A DNA stretch of 39,746 nucleotides from Eubacterium sp. (lineage in GTDB: Bacteria; Bacillota; Clostridia; Lachnospirales; Lachnospiraceae). Under the pieces are notes generated by a model. That model did not search any database. It was not told the origin of the DNA and worked only from the letters and a program-made list of their open reading frames with translations. The position numbers were made by a program, and so were the translations under genes. The stretch covers positions 1 through 39,746 of the forward strand of contig JAILAR010000083.1 in NCBI GenBank assembly GCA_024681515.1, written 5' to 3'. Positions 1 to 6,450 of the stretch are shown piece after piece (positions within the stretch are counted from its first letter, which is position 1; each line of letters starts with the position of its first letter).

Positions 1-306
1 CACATCATCCAGTGCAGCAAGAACAGCCGGAGAGGAAAGCTTCCCCTCCAGCTCGTCCAGTCTCTTTTTGATCTTGTCGAAGGACTTGATGTTGCCCTTC
101 ACGAGGATCTTCTGATACAGACAGCTCTCGATGAAGAATGTTGATTTGCTAAGTCCCGACAATTCGATCCGTCGTTCGATCAGTTTCATTTCTTCTTCTG
201 TTACATGAAAATTCAGTCCGTGGTTGCGAACACGGTTATGTTCGTCCCGCTTATTCTTTTCACCTTCCCGGACATTGATGTTCGGTCGTCTGTAAATCTT
301 TGTCAT
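1..306 (-). CDS. MobC-like relaxosome/mobilization protein (3' end outside window)
   Basis: The first 102 codons of a leftward gene are visible and the frame is open to the window edge, so the C-terminus is missing. The start is the ATG at 304-306, five bases downstream of the integrase stop in the same direction. The protein is basic, begins MTKIYRRPNINVREGEKNKR, and has a stretch around residues 28-60 (LNFHVTEEEMKLIERRIELS, then GLSKSTFFIE) that looks like a ribbon-helix-helix segment. MobC-type accessory proteins of mobilizable elements, which bind near oriT and help the relaxase, have this layout. Position directly after int in a mobile element supports the call. A relaxase gene would be expected further left, outside the window. 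It could instead be another ribbon-helix-helix regulator of the element. Confidence 0.6.
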   Translation of the reverse strand, partial: MTKIYRRPNINVREGEKNKRDEHNRVRNHGLNFHVTEEEMKLIERRIELSGLSKSTFFIESCLYQKILVKGNIKSFDKIKKRLDELEGKLSSPAVLAALDDV

Positions 307-311
307 GATGA

Positions 312-1445
312 TCACTCTCCTTCCGTTTCCAAATCAGCCGGCTTCTCTTCTACGCCTTCGTAGAATGCAGCATTCAGCCCCTGTGCCATCTGCTTCTGGA
401 TCGACGGATATAAATGTGCGTACCTTGTCGTTACCGTTGCATTTTCATGCCCCAGTCTTTCGGCAATCTGCAGAGGAGAATACCCCATACTGATCAGAAG
501 CGCACAGGAGGAATGCCGAAGATCGTGAATTCGAATTCTCTTTATACCCGCCAGCTTACTGCCGCGATCCATTTCATGATGAAGATAATACTTTGTGACC
601 GGAAAGATCCGCATTTCATCGCTTACTTTGTAAAGCTGAGCAATGTAATCCTCTATCTCTTCACAAAGGAAATCCGGCAGATCGATAACCCGATTGCTCT
701 TCTCCGTTTTGGGTGATGTAATGAGTTCCTTACCGCGGATTACCTGAAAGGTCTTGCTGATCCGCATGGTCTTCTTCTCAAAATCAAAGTCTGCCGGTGT
801 TAATGCCAGCAGCTCTCCGCAACGGATTCCCGTCCAGTACAGGATCTGGAAAGCGTAATAGGACATCGGTTTCTCCTTCATCACTTCCCGGAACTTCAGA
901 TACTCCTCTTTTGTCCAGTAAAGCATTTCACCGTTCTTTTCTTTTCCCATCTTTCCATGCGCTGAACACGGATTCTTCGGAAGATCATAGTACCTGACTG
1001 CATGATTAAGCGCAGCTGTCAGCTGGTTCTGAACCGACCGAAGATATGTGGGCGAATACCCCTTTCCGTTTTCGTCCCGCTGAGACAGCAGGGCATTCTG
1101 CCACTGGAGGATATCTGTTGAATTGATCTCTGACAGACACTTTTTCCCGAAGAACGGCCGGATGTGCTTATCAATCTGCGAAATCTTCGTCTCCATGGTA
1201 CTCATCTTGATCCTCGGTTTCAGATCCTCCAGATACTGATCCAAAAATGTGCTGAATTCCATCTTGATATCTCTGCTCTTTTTTGTCAGGAATTCATGCT
1301 CGTATTCCTTCGCCTCTGCTTTCGTCGCAAAGCCTCGTTTTTCATGCTTCTTCCTTTCCCCGGTCCAGTCGGTGTAATAGCAGGCCACCCGCCAGGAAAG
1401 GATTCTTGTTCCCTTTTTCTTGTCTCCATAAACTGACATACGCAT
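312..1445 (-). CDS. int: Tyrosine recombinase / integrase of Tn916-type
   Basis: A 377-residue site-specific recombinase that would integrate and excise the element. Residues about 1-55 form a basic arm-type DNA-binding domain of the kind in Tn916 Int, about 60-160 a SAM-like core-binding domain, and 175-350 the catalytic domain. The catalytic set is complete: R208 (GIRCGELLAL), K246 (SPKTEKS), H307 and R310 (HDLRH), H333 (LGHENATVTTRYAH) and the nucleophile Y342. The start ATG at 1445 overlaps the xis stop codon by one base (TAATG), implying translational coupling. Unlike most such elements, int is not the gene next to the attachment site: xis and a repressor lie between it and guaA, and it is transcribed away from that end. 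Confidence 0.93.
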   Translation of the reverse strand: MRMSVYGDKKKGTRILSWRVACYYTDWTGERKKHEKRGFATKAEAKEYEHEFLTKKSRDIKMEFSTFLDQYLEDLKPRIKMSTMETKISQIDKHIRPFFGKKCLSEINSTDILQWQNALLSQRDENGKGYSPTYLRSVQNQLTAALNHAVRYYDLPKNPCSAHGKMGKEKNGEMLYWTKEEYLKFREVMKEKPMSYYAFQILYWTGIRCGELLALTPADFDFEKKTMRISKTFQVIRGKELITSPKTEKSNRVIDLPDFLCEEIEDYIAQLYKVSDEMRIFPVTKYYLHHEMDRGSKLAGIKRIRIHDLRHSSCALLISMGYSPLQIAERLGHENATVTTRYAHLYPSIQKQMAQGLNAAFYEGVEEKPADLETEGE

Positions 1446-1654
1446 TACTCCATTCTGTCACGCCCGGTTTTAAGACAAGCCTCCTCGTACCAGATGCGAT
1501 TTACGCGACCTGCTACGACGATTGCTTTCGGATACGCTTTTTTTAACTGGTCATTCAGAGTTCTGATCACTTCATATGCTTTTGCCCGGGATACTCCCAG
1601 GTCGAACTGCACCTGATCTACTCCGACGAATAAAGTGTCCTTGTCGTTTCTCAT
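1445..1654 (-). CDS. xis: Excisionase-like small HTH protein
   Basis: A 69-residue protein directly upstream of int and overlapping it by one base. Residues about 8-35 (FVGVDQVQFDLGVSRAKAYE) resemble a winged-helix/MerR-like excisionase HTH; the C-terminal half (RVNRIWYEEACLKTGR) is the usual basic recognition wing and tail. Family knowledge says such proteins bend DNA at the element ends to favour excision, and often regulate their own operon. A strong ribosome site, GGAGGAGGTG, precedes the ATG. The call rests on size, HTH look and coupling to int; a plain transcription factor is the alternative. Confidence 0.75.
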   Translation of the reverse strand: MRNDKDTLFVGVDQVQFDLGVSRAKAYEVIRTLNDQLKKAYPKAIVVAGRVNRIWYEEACLKTGRDRME

Positions 1655-1671
1655 AGTCTCACCTCCTCCAA

Positions 1672-1764
1672 ATATTAGTATTTGCTATCATAATCAGTAT
1701 ATCATATTAGTATATGTTGTCAATATCATTATTTACTATAATTTTCATTTTTTACTATCAATAT
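1672..1764. promoter_or_regulatory. Divergent control region with repeated operator-like motifs
   Basis: The AT-rich gap between xis (leftward) and the repressor (rightward) holds two close copies of a 19-bp sequence, ATATTAGTATTTGCTATCA at 1672-1690 and ATATTAGTATATGTTGTCA at 1704-1722, 32 bp apart (about three helical turns). Shorter relatives, TTTACTATAAT near 1733 and TTTACTATCAATAT at 1751-1764, extend the series. Repeated sites on one face of the helix between divergent genes fit operators for the adjacent XRE repressor or for Xis. Which protein binds is inference. Confidence 0.55.
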
Positions 1765-1854
1765 ATAAATCTTTATGTTATACTTACATCAAAAGAGCAT
1801 AACCATACATTCCACATCATCAGATATGTGCGACAGGAAAGGGGTTTATTTACC

Positions 1855-2523
1855 ATGAGCATATTAGCGGACGACAAAACTAATTTATTCGGAAGGCGTC
1901 TCAGAAACCTCCGGGAAACCGTAATGAACAAAACACAAAAGGAATTCTCCGAAATGCTCGGAATCCCCCAGCCTTCTCTTTCCGCTTATGAAAGCGGCAA
2001 GAACAAGCCCACCATAGATAATGTGATCTTGATTGCGGACAAATGTAATGTATCCGTTGACTGGCTCTGCGGACGGGACAAGCATAATCACCTGAACTCC
2101 ATGGGGGATCTGGTCGGATTCCTTTTCGATCTCTATGATGCAAATGAACTGACCTTTAAGACCGAGATCCAAAACCGGATCGACCGGGAGAATCCGGAAG
2201 ACGGTGACAGTGGCCGCAATCTGGTCCGTCTAACCTTCTATTACGGCGATATCCTGCAGGACGGAAAGCCTCTGTTCTCCGCAGATGTCTGCCAGGCTCT
2301 GGAAATTGTTCAGGAGATGCATAACGAGCTGAAAAACTATGAATGCACGCAGGAGTTCTATGACAGCCGGAAGAAGGAGATGATCGAGCGATACAGTGCC
2401 TTCCCGCTGACTATGTTTAATACCTCTTCCCTCACTGAAAAAGAACGATTTGACCGGCGTCTTGCCGTTATGCGTGCGATACTTGATGCGGAAACCGAAA
2501 AGAGTAAAAAAGACGAAAATTGA
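1855..2523 (+). CDS. XRE-family phage-type repressor of the element
   Basis: A 222-residue protein with an N-terminal helix-turn-helix of the Cro/C1 type: residues about 12-70, including TQKEFSEMLGIPQPSLSAYE and SGKNKPTIDNVILIADKCNV. The remaining 150 residues are acidic and mixed helical, with no LexA-type Ser-Lys protease signature that I can see. The ATG at 1855 is chosen because it has a good ribosome site (GGAAAGGGG, about 11 bases upstream) and starts just before the HTH; the frame is open upstream to 1714, but that sequence is AT-rich and lies in the operator region. Divergent from xis-int, it is the likely switch keeping the element integrated. It is the gene nearest the guaA junction. 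Confidence 0.85.
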   Translation: MSILADDKTNLFGRRLRNLRETVMNKTQKEFSEMLGIPQPSLSAYESGKNKPTIDNVILIADKCNVSVDWLCGRDKHNHLNSMGDLVGFLFDLYDANELTFKTEIQNRIDRENPEDGDSGRNLVRLTFYYGDILQDGKPLFSADVCQALEIVQEMHNELKNYECTQEFYDSRKKEMIERYSAFPLTMFNTSSLTEKERFDRRLAVMRAILDAETEKSKKDEN

Positions 2524-2535
2524 GAAATGACCTGG

Positions 2536-2557
2536 AAATGTAGGCAAAATGTAGGCA
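2536..2557. repeat. Tandem 11-bp direct repeat, candidate integrase arm sites
   Basis: AAATGTAGGCA occurs twice head-to-tail without a gap. It lies between the repressor stop and guaA, about 50-70 bp from the guaA 3' end. Tn916-type integrases bind short direct repeats near each element end with their N-terminal domain, and the integrase here has such a domain. Binding is inferred. Confidence 0.6.
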
Positions 2558-2564
2558 TAAAAAA

Positions 2565-2604
2565 CGAGAGCCCTCAATTTACAAAGGCTCTCGAACTTTT
2601 TTTA
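2565..2604. terminator. Bidirectional intrinsic terminator between repressor and guaA
   Basis: The stem CGAGAGCC (2565-2572) pairs with GGCTCTCG (2586-2593), followed by T-rich sequence to 2604 for the plus strand; on the minus strand it is followed by an equally good T-run (A-run at 2559-2564). It serves the converging repressor and guaA genes. Confidence 0.85.
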
Positions 2605-2635
2605 TTATTCATATTCCACCGTCGCTGGGGGCTTC
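2605..2635. other. Probable attachment-site region in the guaA 3' end
   Basis: The last codons of guaA (ending PPATVEYE) meet mobile-element DNA here. The guaA 3' end is an established target of many integrative elements with tyrosine recombinases, which keep the gene intact by carrying a copy of the crossover sequence. The matching copy would be at the other element end, outside the window, so the exact crossover cannot be set. Confidence 0.5.
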
Positions 2636-3588
2636 GGTGTGTAATCAAACAATACCCGATTAATTCCCGGTACTTCGCTGATGATTCTCTGTACCAGATG
2701 GTCGATGAGTTCGTCGGACAGGTGTTCTACGCTGACTTCAATAACGTCCGTGGTGTTGATGGCGCGGATGATGCAGGGCCAGTCGAAGGTACGTTTGCCG
2801 TCTTTCACGCCGGTGGACTTGAAGTCCGGAACTACGGTGAAGTACTGCCATACTTTGCCTTCCAGGCCGTTCTTTGCGAATTCTTCGCGCAGGATGGCGT
2901 CGGACTCGCGGACTGCTTCCAGACGGTCGCGGGTGATGGCACCGGGGCAGCGTACGCCCAGTCCCGGTCCCGGGAAGGGCTGACGGTATACCATGTTGTC
3001 CGGCAGACCCAGGGCCTTGCCTACCACACGTACCTCGTCCTTGAAGAGGATCTTCACGGGCTCTACCAGTTCAAACTTCATATCCTCCGGAAGACCGCCG
3101 GCATTATGATGTGCCTTGATGCCTGCTTCACTCTCCAGGATGTCCGGCCATATGGTTCCCTGTGCCAGGAACTCGATGCCGTCCAGCTTCCGTGCTTCTT
3201 CTGCAAAGACTTCGATGAACTCGCCGCCGATGATCATGCGCTTCTGCTCCGGATCCGTTACGCCGGCCAGCTTGTCCAGGAAGCGGTCTACGGCATCCAC
3301 ATAGATCAGGTTTGCATCCATCTCATCGCGGAATACTTTAATAACCTGTTCTGGCTCGCCCTTACGGAGCAGGCCGTGATTTACATGCACGCAGGTGAGC
3401 TGCTTGCCGATGGCCTTGATCAGCAGTGCTGCGACTACGGAGGAATCCACGCCTCCGGAGAGTGCAAGAAGCACCTTTTTGTCTCCTACCTGTGCCTTGA
3501 TTGCTGCGATCTGCTCATCGATGAAAGCCTGAGCCAGCTCGGGGGTTGTGATCCGGACCATATCCTCCGGACGTCTGCCTGTGTCCAT
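2605..3588 (-). CDS. guaA: GMP synthase, ATP pyrophosphatase subunit only (no glutaminase domain)
   Basis: A 327-residue protein matching the synthetase half of GuaA, which adenylates XMP and aminates it to GMP. The PP-loop is ALSGGVDSS at residues 42-50; the C-terminal dimerisation domain with the GMP-synthase signatures (RQPFPGPGLGVRCPG, FDWPCIIRAINT, ending PPATVEYE) is complete. Bacterial GuaA is usually about 510-540 residues with an N-terminal class I glutaminase; that domain is absent, and the 114 bp upstream are too short to hold it. A clean ribosome site (AGGAGG, 7 bases before ATG 3586-3588) argues against an artificial truncation. Archaea split the enzyme this way (GuaAa/GuaAb). 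Ammonia would come from a separate glutaminase or be used free. An integrated element abuts the 3' end. Confidence 0.9.
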   Translation of the reverse strand: MDTGRRPEDMVRITTPELAQAFIDEQIAAIKAQVGDKKVLLALSGGVDSSVVAALLIKAIGKQLTCVHVNHGLLRKGEPEQVIKVFRDEMDANLIYVDAVDRFLDKLAGVTDPEQKRMIIGGEFIEVFAEEARKLDGIEFLAQGTIWPDILESEAGIKAHHNAGGLPEDMKFELVEPVKILFKDEVRVVGKALGLPDNMVYRQPFPGPGLGVRCPGAITRDRLEAVRESDAILREEFAKNGLEGKVWQYFTVVPDFKSTGVKDGKRTFDWPCIIRAINTTDVIEVSVEHLSDELIDHLVQRIISEVPGINRVLFDYTPKPPATVEYE

Positions 3589-3626
3589 GGGTTTATCCTC
3601 CTCATGATATTTTTTATAATGCCGGC

Positions 3627-3690
3627 GTCAAAAGGTATATTGTCCTCGGCTGATGATACGCCGCACACTCAACGTTTGTGACCTTTTGAC
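3627..3690. repeat. 10-bp perfect inverted repeat upstream of guaA
   Basis: GTCAAAAGGT at 3627-3636 is the exact reverse complement of ACCTTTTGAC at 3681-3690, with 44 bp between. It fills the guaA upstream gap. It may be a small intergenic repeat element or a cruciform or regulatory site; no second copy was noticed in the window. Confidence 0.5.
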
Positions 3691-3702
3691 TCTATCATCA
3701 TT

Positions 3703-6282
3703 TTACTGCTCGATCAGATAACCTTCCGCGTCGAAACTGTAAGCCACGCCTTCAATATTGATCGTGGTATCCTTCGGGCACCAGCCGGAGGTATCCTCAT
3801 ACCACCAACCCTTGGAATTCTTTCTCCAACGGGCCTTATACTTATAGATCCAGGTTCCGTTCGCTTCCAGCTTGTAGCTGTCCCACCAGCCGTTGCTTCG
3901 CATCAGACCGCTTTCCGGATCGAAATAGTAGTAATAACCGTTGATCCATTTCCAACCCTTTGCACGGGTGCCGTCCTTCAGGATGTAATAGTACTTATCA
4001 TCCGAGATCACCCAACCATCCGTATCCGTCTTGTCAACATCGATCCAATAGCCGTTACCGTCGAACCGATATTCCTTTCCGTCGATCCAAAGCGTCTCGT
4101 TCTTCGCATAACCGGAAGCATTTCCGTACCACCAGCCTACGTTGTTCCGATGCCAGGTATATCTTCCGCGTCCGGTATAAACGCCGCAATCATCGAACTC
4201 ATAGCCCTTCCACCAGCCGTCGGTATATAGGTATCCGGCGGGTGCGAAGCAGTACTGCTGCCCGTCGATGGTGTGCCAGCCATTCAGCATGACACCCTTC
4301 TCATTGAAATAATACAGTTTTCCGTCGATCACTTTCCAACCGTCGTTGAACAGGATGCCGGCGGAGTTGGAATAATACCATTTTCCGTCCGTACGGAACC
4401 AGCCAAACTGAAGCACGCCTGCCTCATTGAAATAGTACTGTCTTCCGTCGATCTTCTGCCATCCTGTCAGACGCTTGCCGTTCTGATGGTAGCAGATTCC
4501 GTCCTCCTCAGCCGCCCAGCATTCTCTGCCATTATAGTACTCTGCATAAGCCATGATGGTTCCGGCATAATTGAAACCGTCTCCTGTGGGCTTATCATAG
4601 TAGACATCATAGGTCTTAACCTTGCCGGAGCAGTTGCCGCTGATATAGGTGAGCACATGCCGCTCCTCATCGTAATCAACGACGAAACCGACATGATCGA
4701 AATACACGCCATCCCCTTCCCAGCAGAAGAAGATCATTCCTCCCGGACGATACGGGATCTCATAGGGATCCACTTCCGTGTGTACATAGGTATTTCGACT
4801 TGCATAAGCCGCAATCTTGCGGGATGCAAGAGGCGTGTACCATACCTGCGCCTGATCACAGCAGAACGCCGTCTTGATCGCCTTCGGGTTCTCTATCCGG
4901 GGATCCGCACATGTAGAGTAGTACCATTCTTTCATCTCCTGATCCTGCCCAGTGTAGTAGCCGGCCTGATACAGGCACCAGCTGGCGAAGATCGCGCACC
5001 AGTGCATGTCATCATACTGCCGCTCCTCAAACTCTCTCTTTACATATCTCTGCATCCAGCGGATGTACTCTGTATTTCCGGTTCCTCGGTAATCACATCT
5101 AAGTTCGCTTCCCGTCCAGAGATAACCGTTCGACCTTGCAGTTTCAATGTTGACTCCCGAGGTTGAGTAATTCAGATATCCTTCCTGAGACTGGGCGATC
5201 CGAAGGGTCCTCTGCATGATATCCGTCTCGCCTTCCTGATCCAGCGCCGACTGAGTATTCTTCAGCTTCGTGTAATAGGAAGAACCCTTGTATTCTCTGG
5301 AGAACACCTCATCCGTAGCCGTTCCGTCGGACCGAAGATAAAGATCACCGATCCACTGGCTGGTCTGCATAACGCCTTCGGAATTAAAATAGTACTGTTC
5401 CTTGGCGATGGTGTTCCAGCCTGTTACCATGGCTCCGGAGGCCTTGAAGAAATACCAGGAACCGGAGATCTGCTTCCAGCCCGTGACCATGGAGCCCACC
5501 GGGCTGTCGTACATCAGGAAATAATATTTCACGCCGCCGATGGTCTGCCAGCCTGTGACCATGATCCCGGAGGTATTGAAGAAATACCACTTGGACTTGA
5601 TCTGCTTCCAGCCGGTAACAGCGGTTCCGTCTTCATAGTACTTCCAGGTCCCGTCTTCCTGCTGGCTCCAGCCGTTTGCCATCACAGCCGCCGGTGCACG
5701 CAGGGGGCCTGCTGCCGTATCTTCAGCCGCAGCCGCGTCGTCTGTCAAAGTATCATCCGATGCAGCTTCATCGTCAGATCCTTCGGTGGAATCGGTATCC
5801 TCTGCGGTGTCTGCATTCTCTGCCACGTCAGTTTTGCCCGGATCATTCAGATCATCCGAGCTGTCTGATTCATCCGACTCATCCGAATCATCCGAACTGA
5901 TTTCTTCATCCGAACTGATTTCTTCATCCGAACTGATCGCTTCATCCGTACTATCGGAAACGTCCGATTCATCCGAAACGTCCGACGAAGCCGATGTGTC
6001 CTCTTCGTCCGTCACATTTTCGGAGCCCGTCGCTTCTTCTTCGGTCGAATCCTGTGCATTCGTTGCAAGTAAAGAGAGGGTCGTTGCAGAAGACGCATCC
6101 TCTGCCGATTCAATTCCTTCACTTCCGTCCTCCGTGTCCGCAGGGTACTCCTGTACGATAGATACAGCTTCGGTATCCGAACCTTCCGCTGCATAGACCG
6201 AAGCCCCCACTCCGGTGGTCTGTCCCAGCGCCATTCCGATCGTCAGAAGATATGTCGCGATCTTCGTCCGTCTTTTTCTCAT
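3703..6282 (-). CDS. Secreted CHAP-domain cell-wall hydrolase-like protein with two blocks of GW repeats
   Basis: The protein has 859 residues. The start at 6280-6282 follows AAAGGAG by six bases and begins a typical signal peptide (MRKRRTKIATYLLTIGMALG, cleavage likely near VYAAEG). Residues about 35-195 are a Ser/Asp/Glu-rich low-complexity stalk. About 204-330 are GW repeats of choline-binding type (VTGWKQI, WYFFNTSG). About 380-560 form a CHAP-like cysteine amidase/peptidase domain with C429 (HWCAIFASWC) and H530 (FDHVGFV). About 597-859 are a second, more divergent GW-repeat block. CHAP enzymes cut peptidoglycan peptide or amide bonds; the GW repeats should bind wall polymers. Catalytic placing between two binding blocks is less common than one terminal block. 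Substrate is unknown. Confidence 0.85.
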   Translation of the reverse strand: MRKRRTKIATYLLTIGMALGQTTGVGASVYAAEGSDTEAVSIVQEYPADTEDGSEGIESAEDASSATTLSLLATNAQDSTEEEATGSENVTDEEDTSASSDVSDESDVSDSTDEAISSDEEISSDEEISSDDSDESDESDSSDDLNDPGKTDVAENADTAEDTDSTEGSDDEAASDDTLTDDAAAAEDTAAGPLRAPAAVMANGWSQQEDGTWKYYEDGTAVTGWKQIKSKWYFFNTSGIMVTGWQTIGGVKYYFLMYDSPVGSMVTGWKQISGSWYFFKASGAMVTGWNTIAKEQYYFNSEGVMQTSQWIGDLYLRSDGTATDEVFSREYKGSSYYTKLKNTQSALDQEGETDIMQRTLRIAQSQEGYLNYSTSGVNIETARSNGYLWTGSELRCDYRGTGNTEYIRWMQRYVKREFEERQYDDMHWCAIFASWCLYQAGYYTGQDQEMKEWYYSTCADPRIENPKAIKTAFCCDQAQVWYTPLASRKIAAYASRNTYVHTEVDPYEIPYRPGGMIFFCWEGDGVYFDHVGFVVDYDEERHVLTYISGNCSGKVKTYDVYYDKPTGDGFNYAGTIMAYAEYYNGRECWAAEEDGICYHQNGKRLTGWQKIDGRQYYFNEAGVLQFGWFRTDGKWYYSNSAGILFNDGWKVIDGKLYYFNEKGVMLNGWHTIDGQQYCFAPAGYLYTDGWWKGYEFDDCGVYTGRGRYTWHRNNVGWWYGNASGYAKNETLWIDGKEYRFDGNGYWIDVDKTDTDGWVISDDKYYYILKDGTRAKGWKWINGYYYYFDPESGLMRSNGWWDSYKLEANGTWIYKYKARWRKNSKGWWYEDTSGWCPKDTTINIEGVAYSFDAEGYLIEQ
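5888..5941. repeat. 18-bp tandem repeat encoding the acidic stalk
   Basis: Three in-frame units of TCATCCGAACTGATTTCT, the last slightly changed, encode ISSDEE repeats on the minus strand. Such in-frame repeats can change copy number by slippage and so alter stalk length. Confidence 0.8.
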
Positions 6283-6393
6283 AGAAAACTCCTTTAAAGA
6301 ACTCCTGTTTTTGCCTTCTCCCGGTTCCCGCACAGACAGCAGATTCCCGGTCTGCCGCCGCGCATTTCACACGGATCAAGTATACGGAAGTCC

Positions 6394-6428
6394 TTTGAAA
6401 AACGAAAAGGACGGCAACCCTGCCGTCC
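6394..6428 (-). terminator. Intrinsic terminator after the histidine kinase gene
   Basis: On the minus strand GGACGGCA (6421-6428) pairs with TGCCGTCC (6409-6416) around a four-base loop, followed by TTTTCGTTTTT. It separates the kinase from the wall-protein gene downstream. Confidence 0.88.
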
Positions 6429-6450
6429 CTTCGTGTCTCGTTCAGCCGGA

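Noticed and set aside
1714-1854. Earlier start for the XRE repressor
   Set aside because: The added residues come from the AT-rich operator region; the ATG at 1855 has the ribosome site.
2527-3681. Long open frame on the plus strand opposite guaA
   Set aside because: It is the antisense shadow of a clearly conserved gene, with no ribosome site and no recognisable domain.
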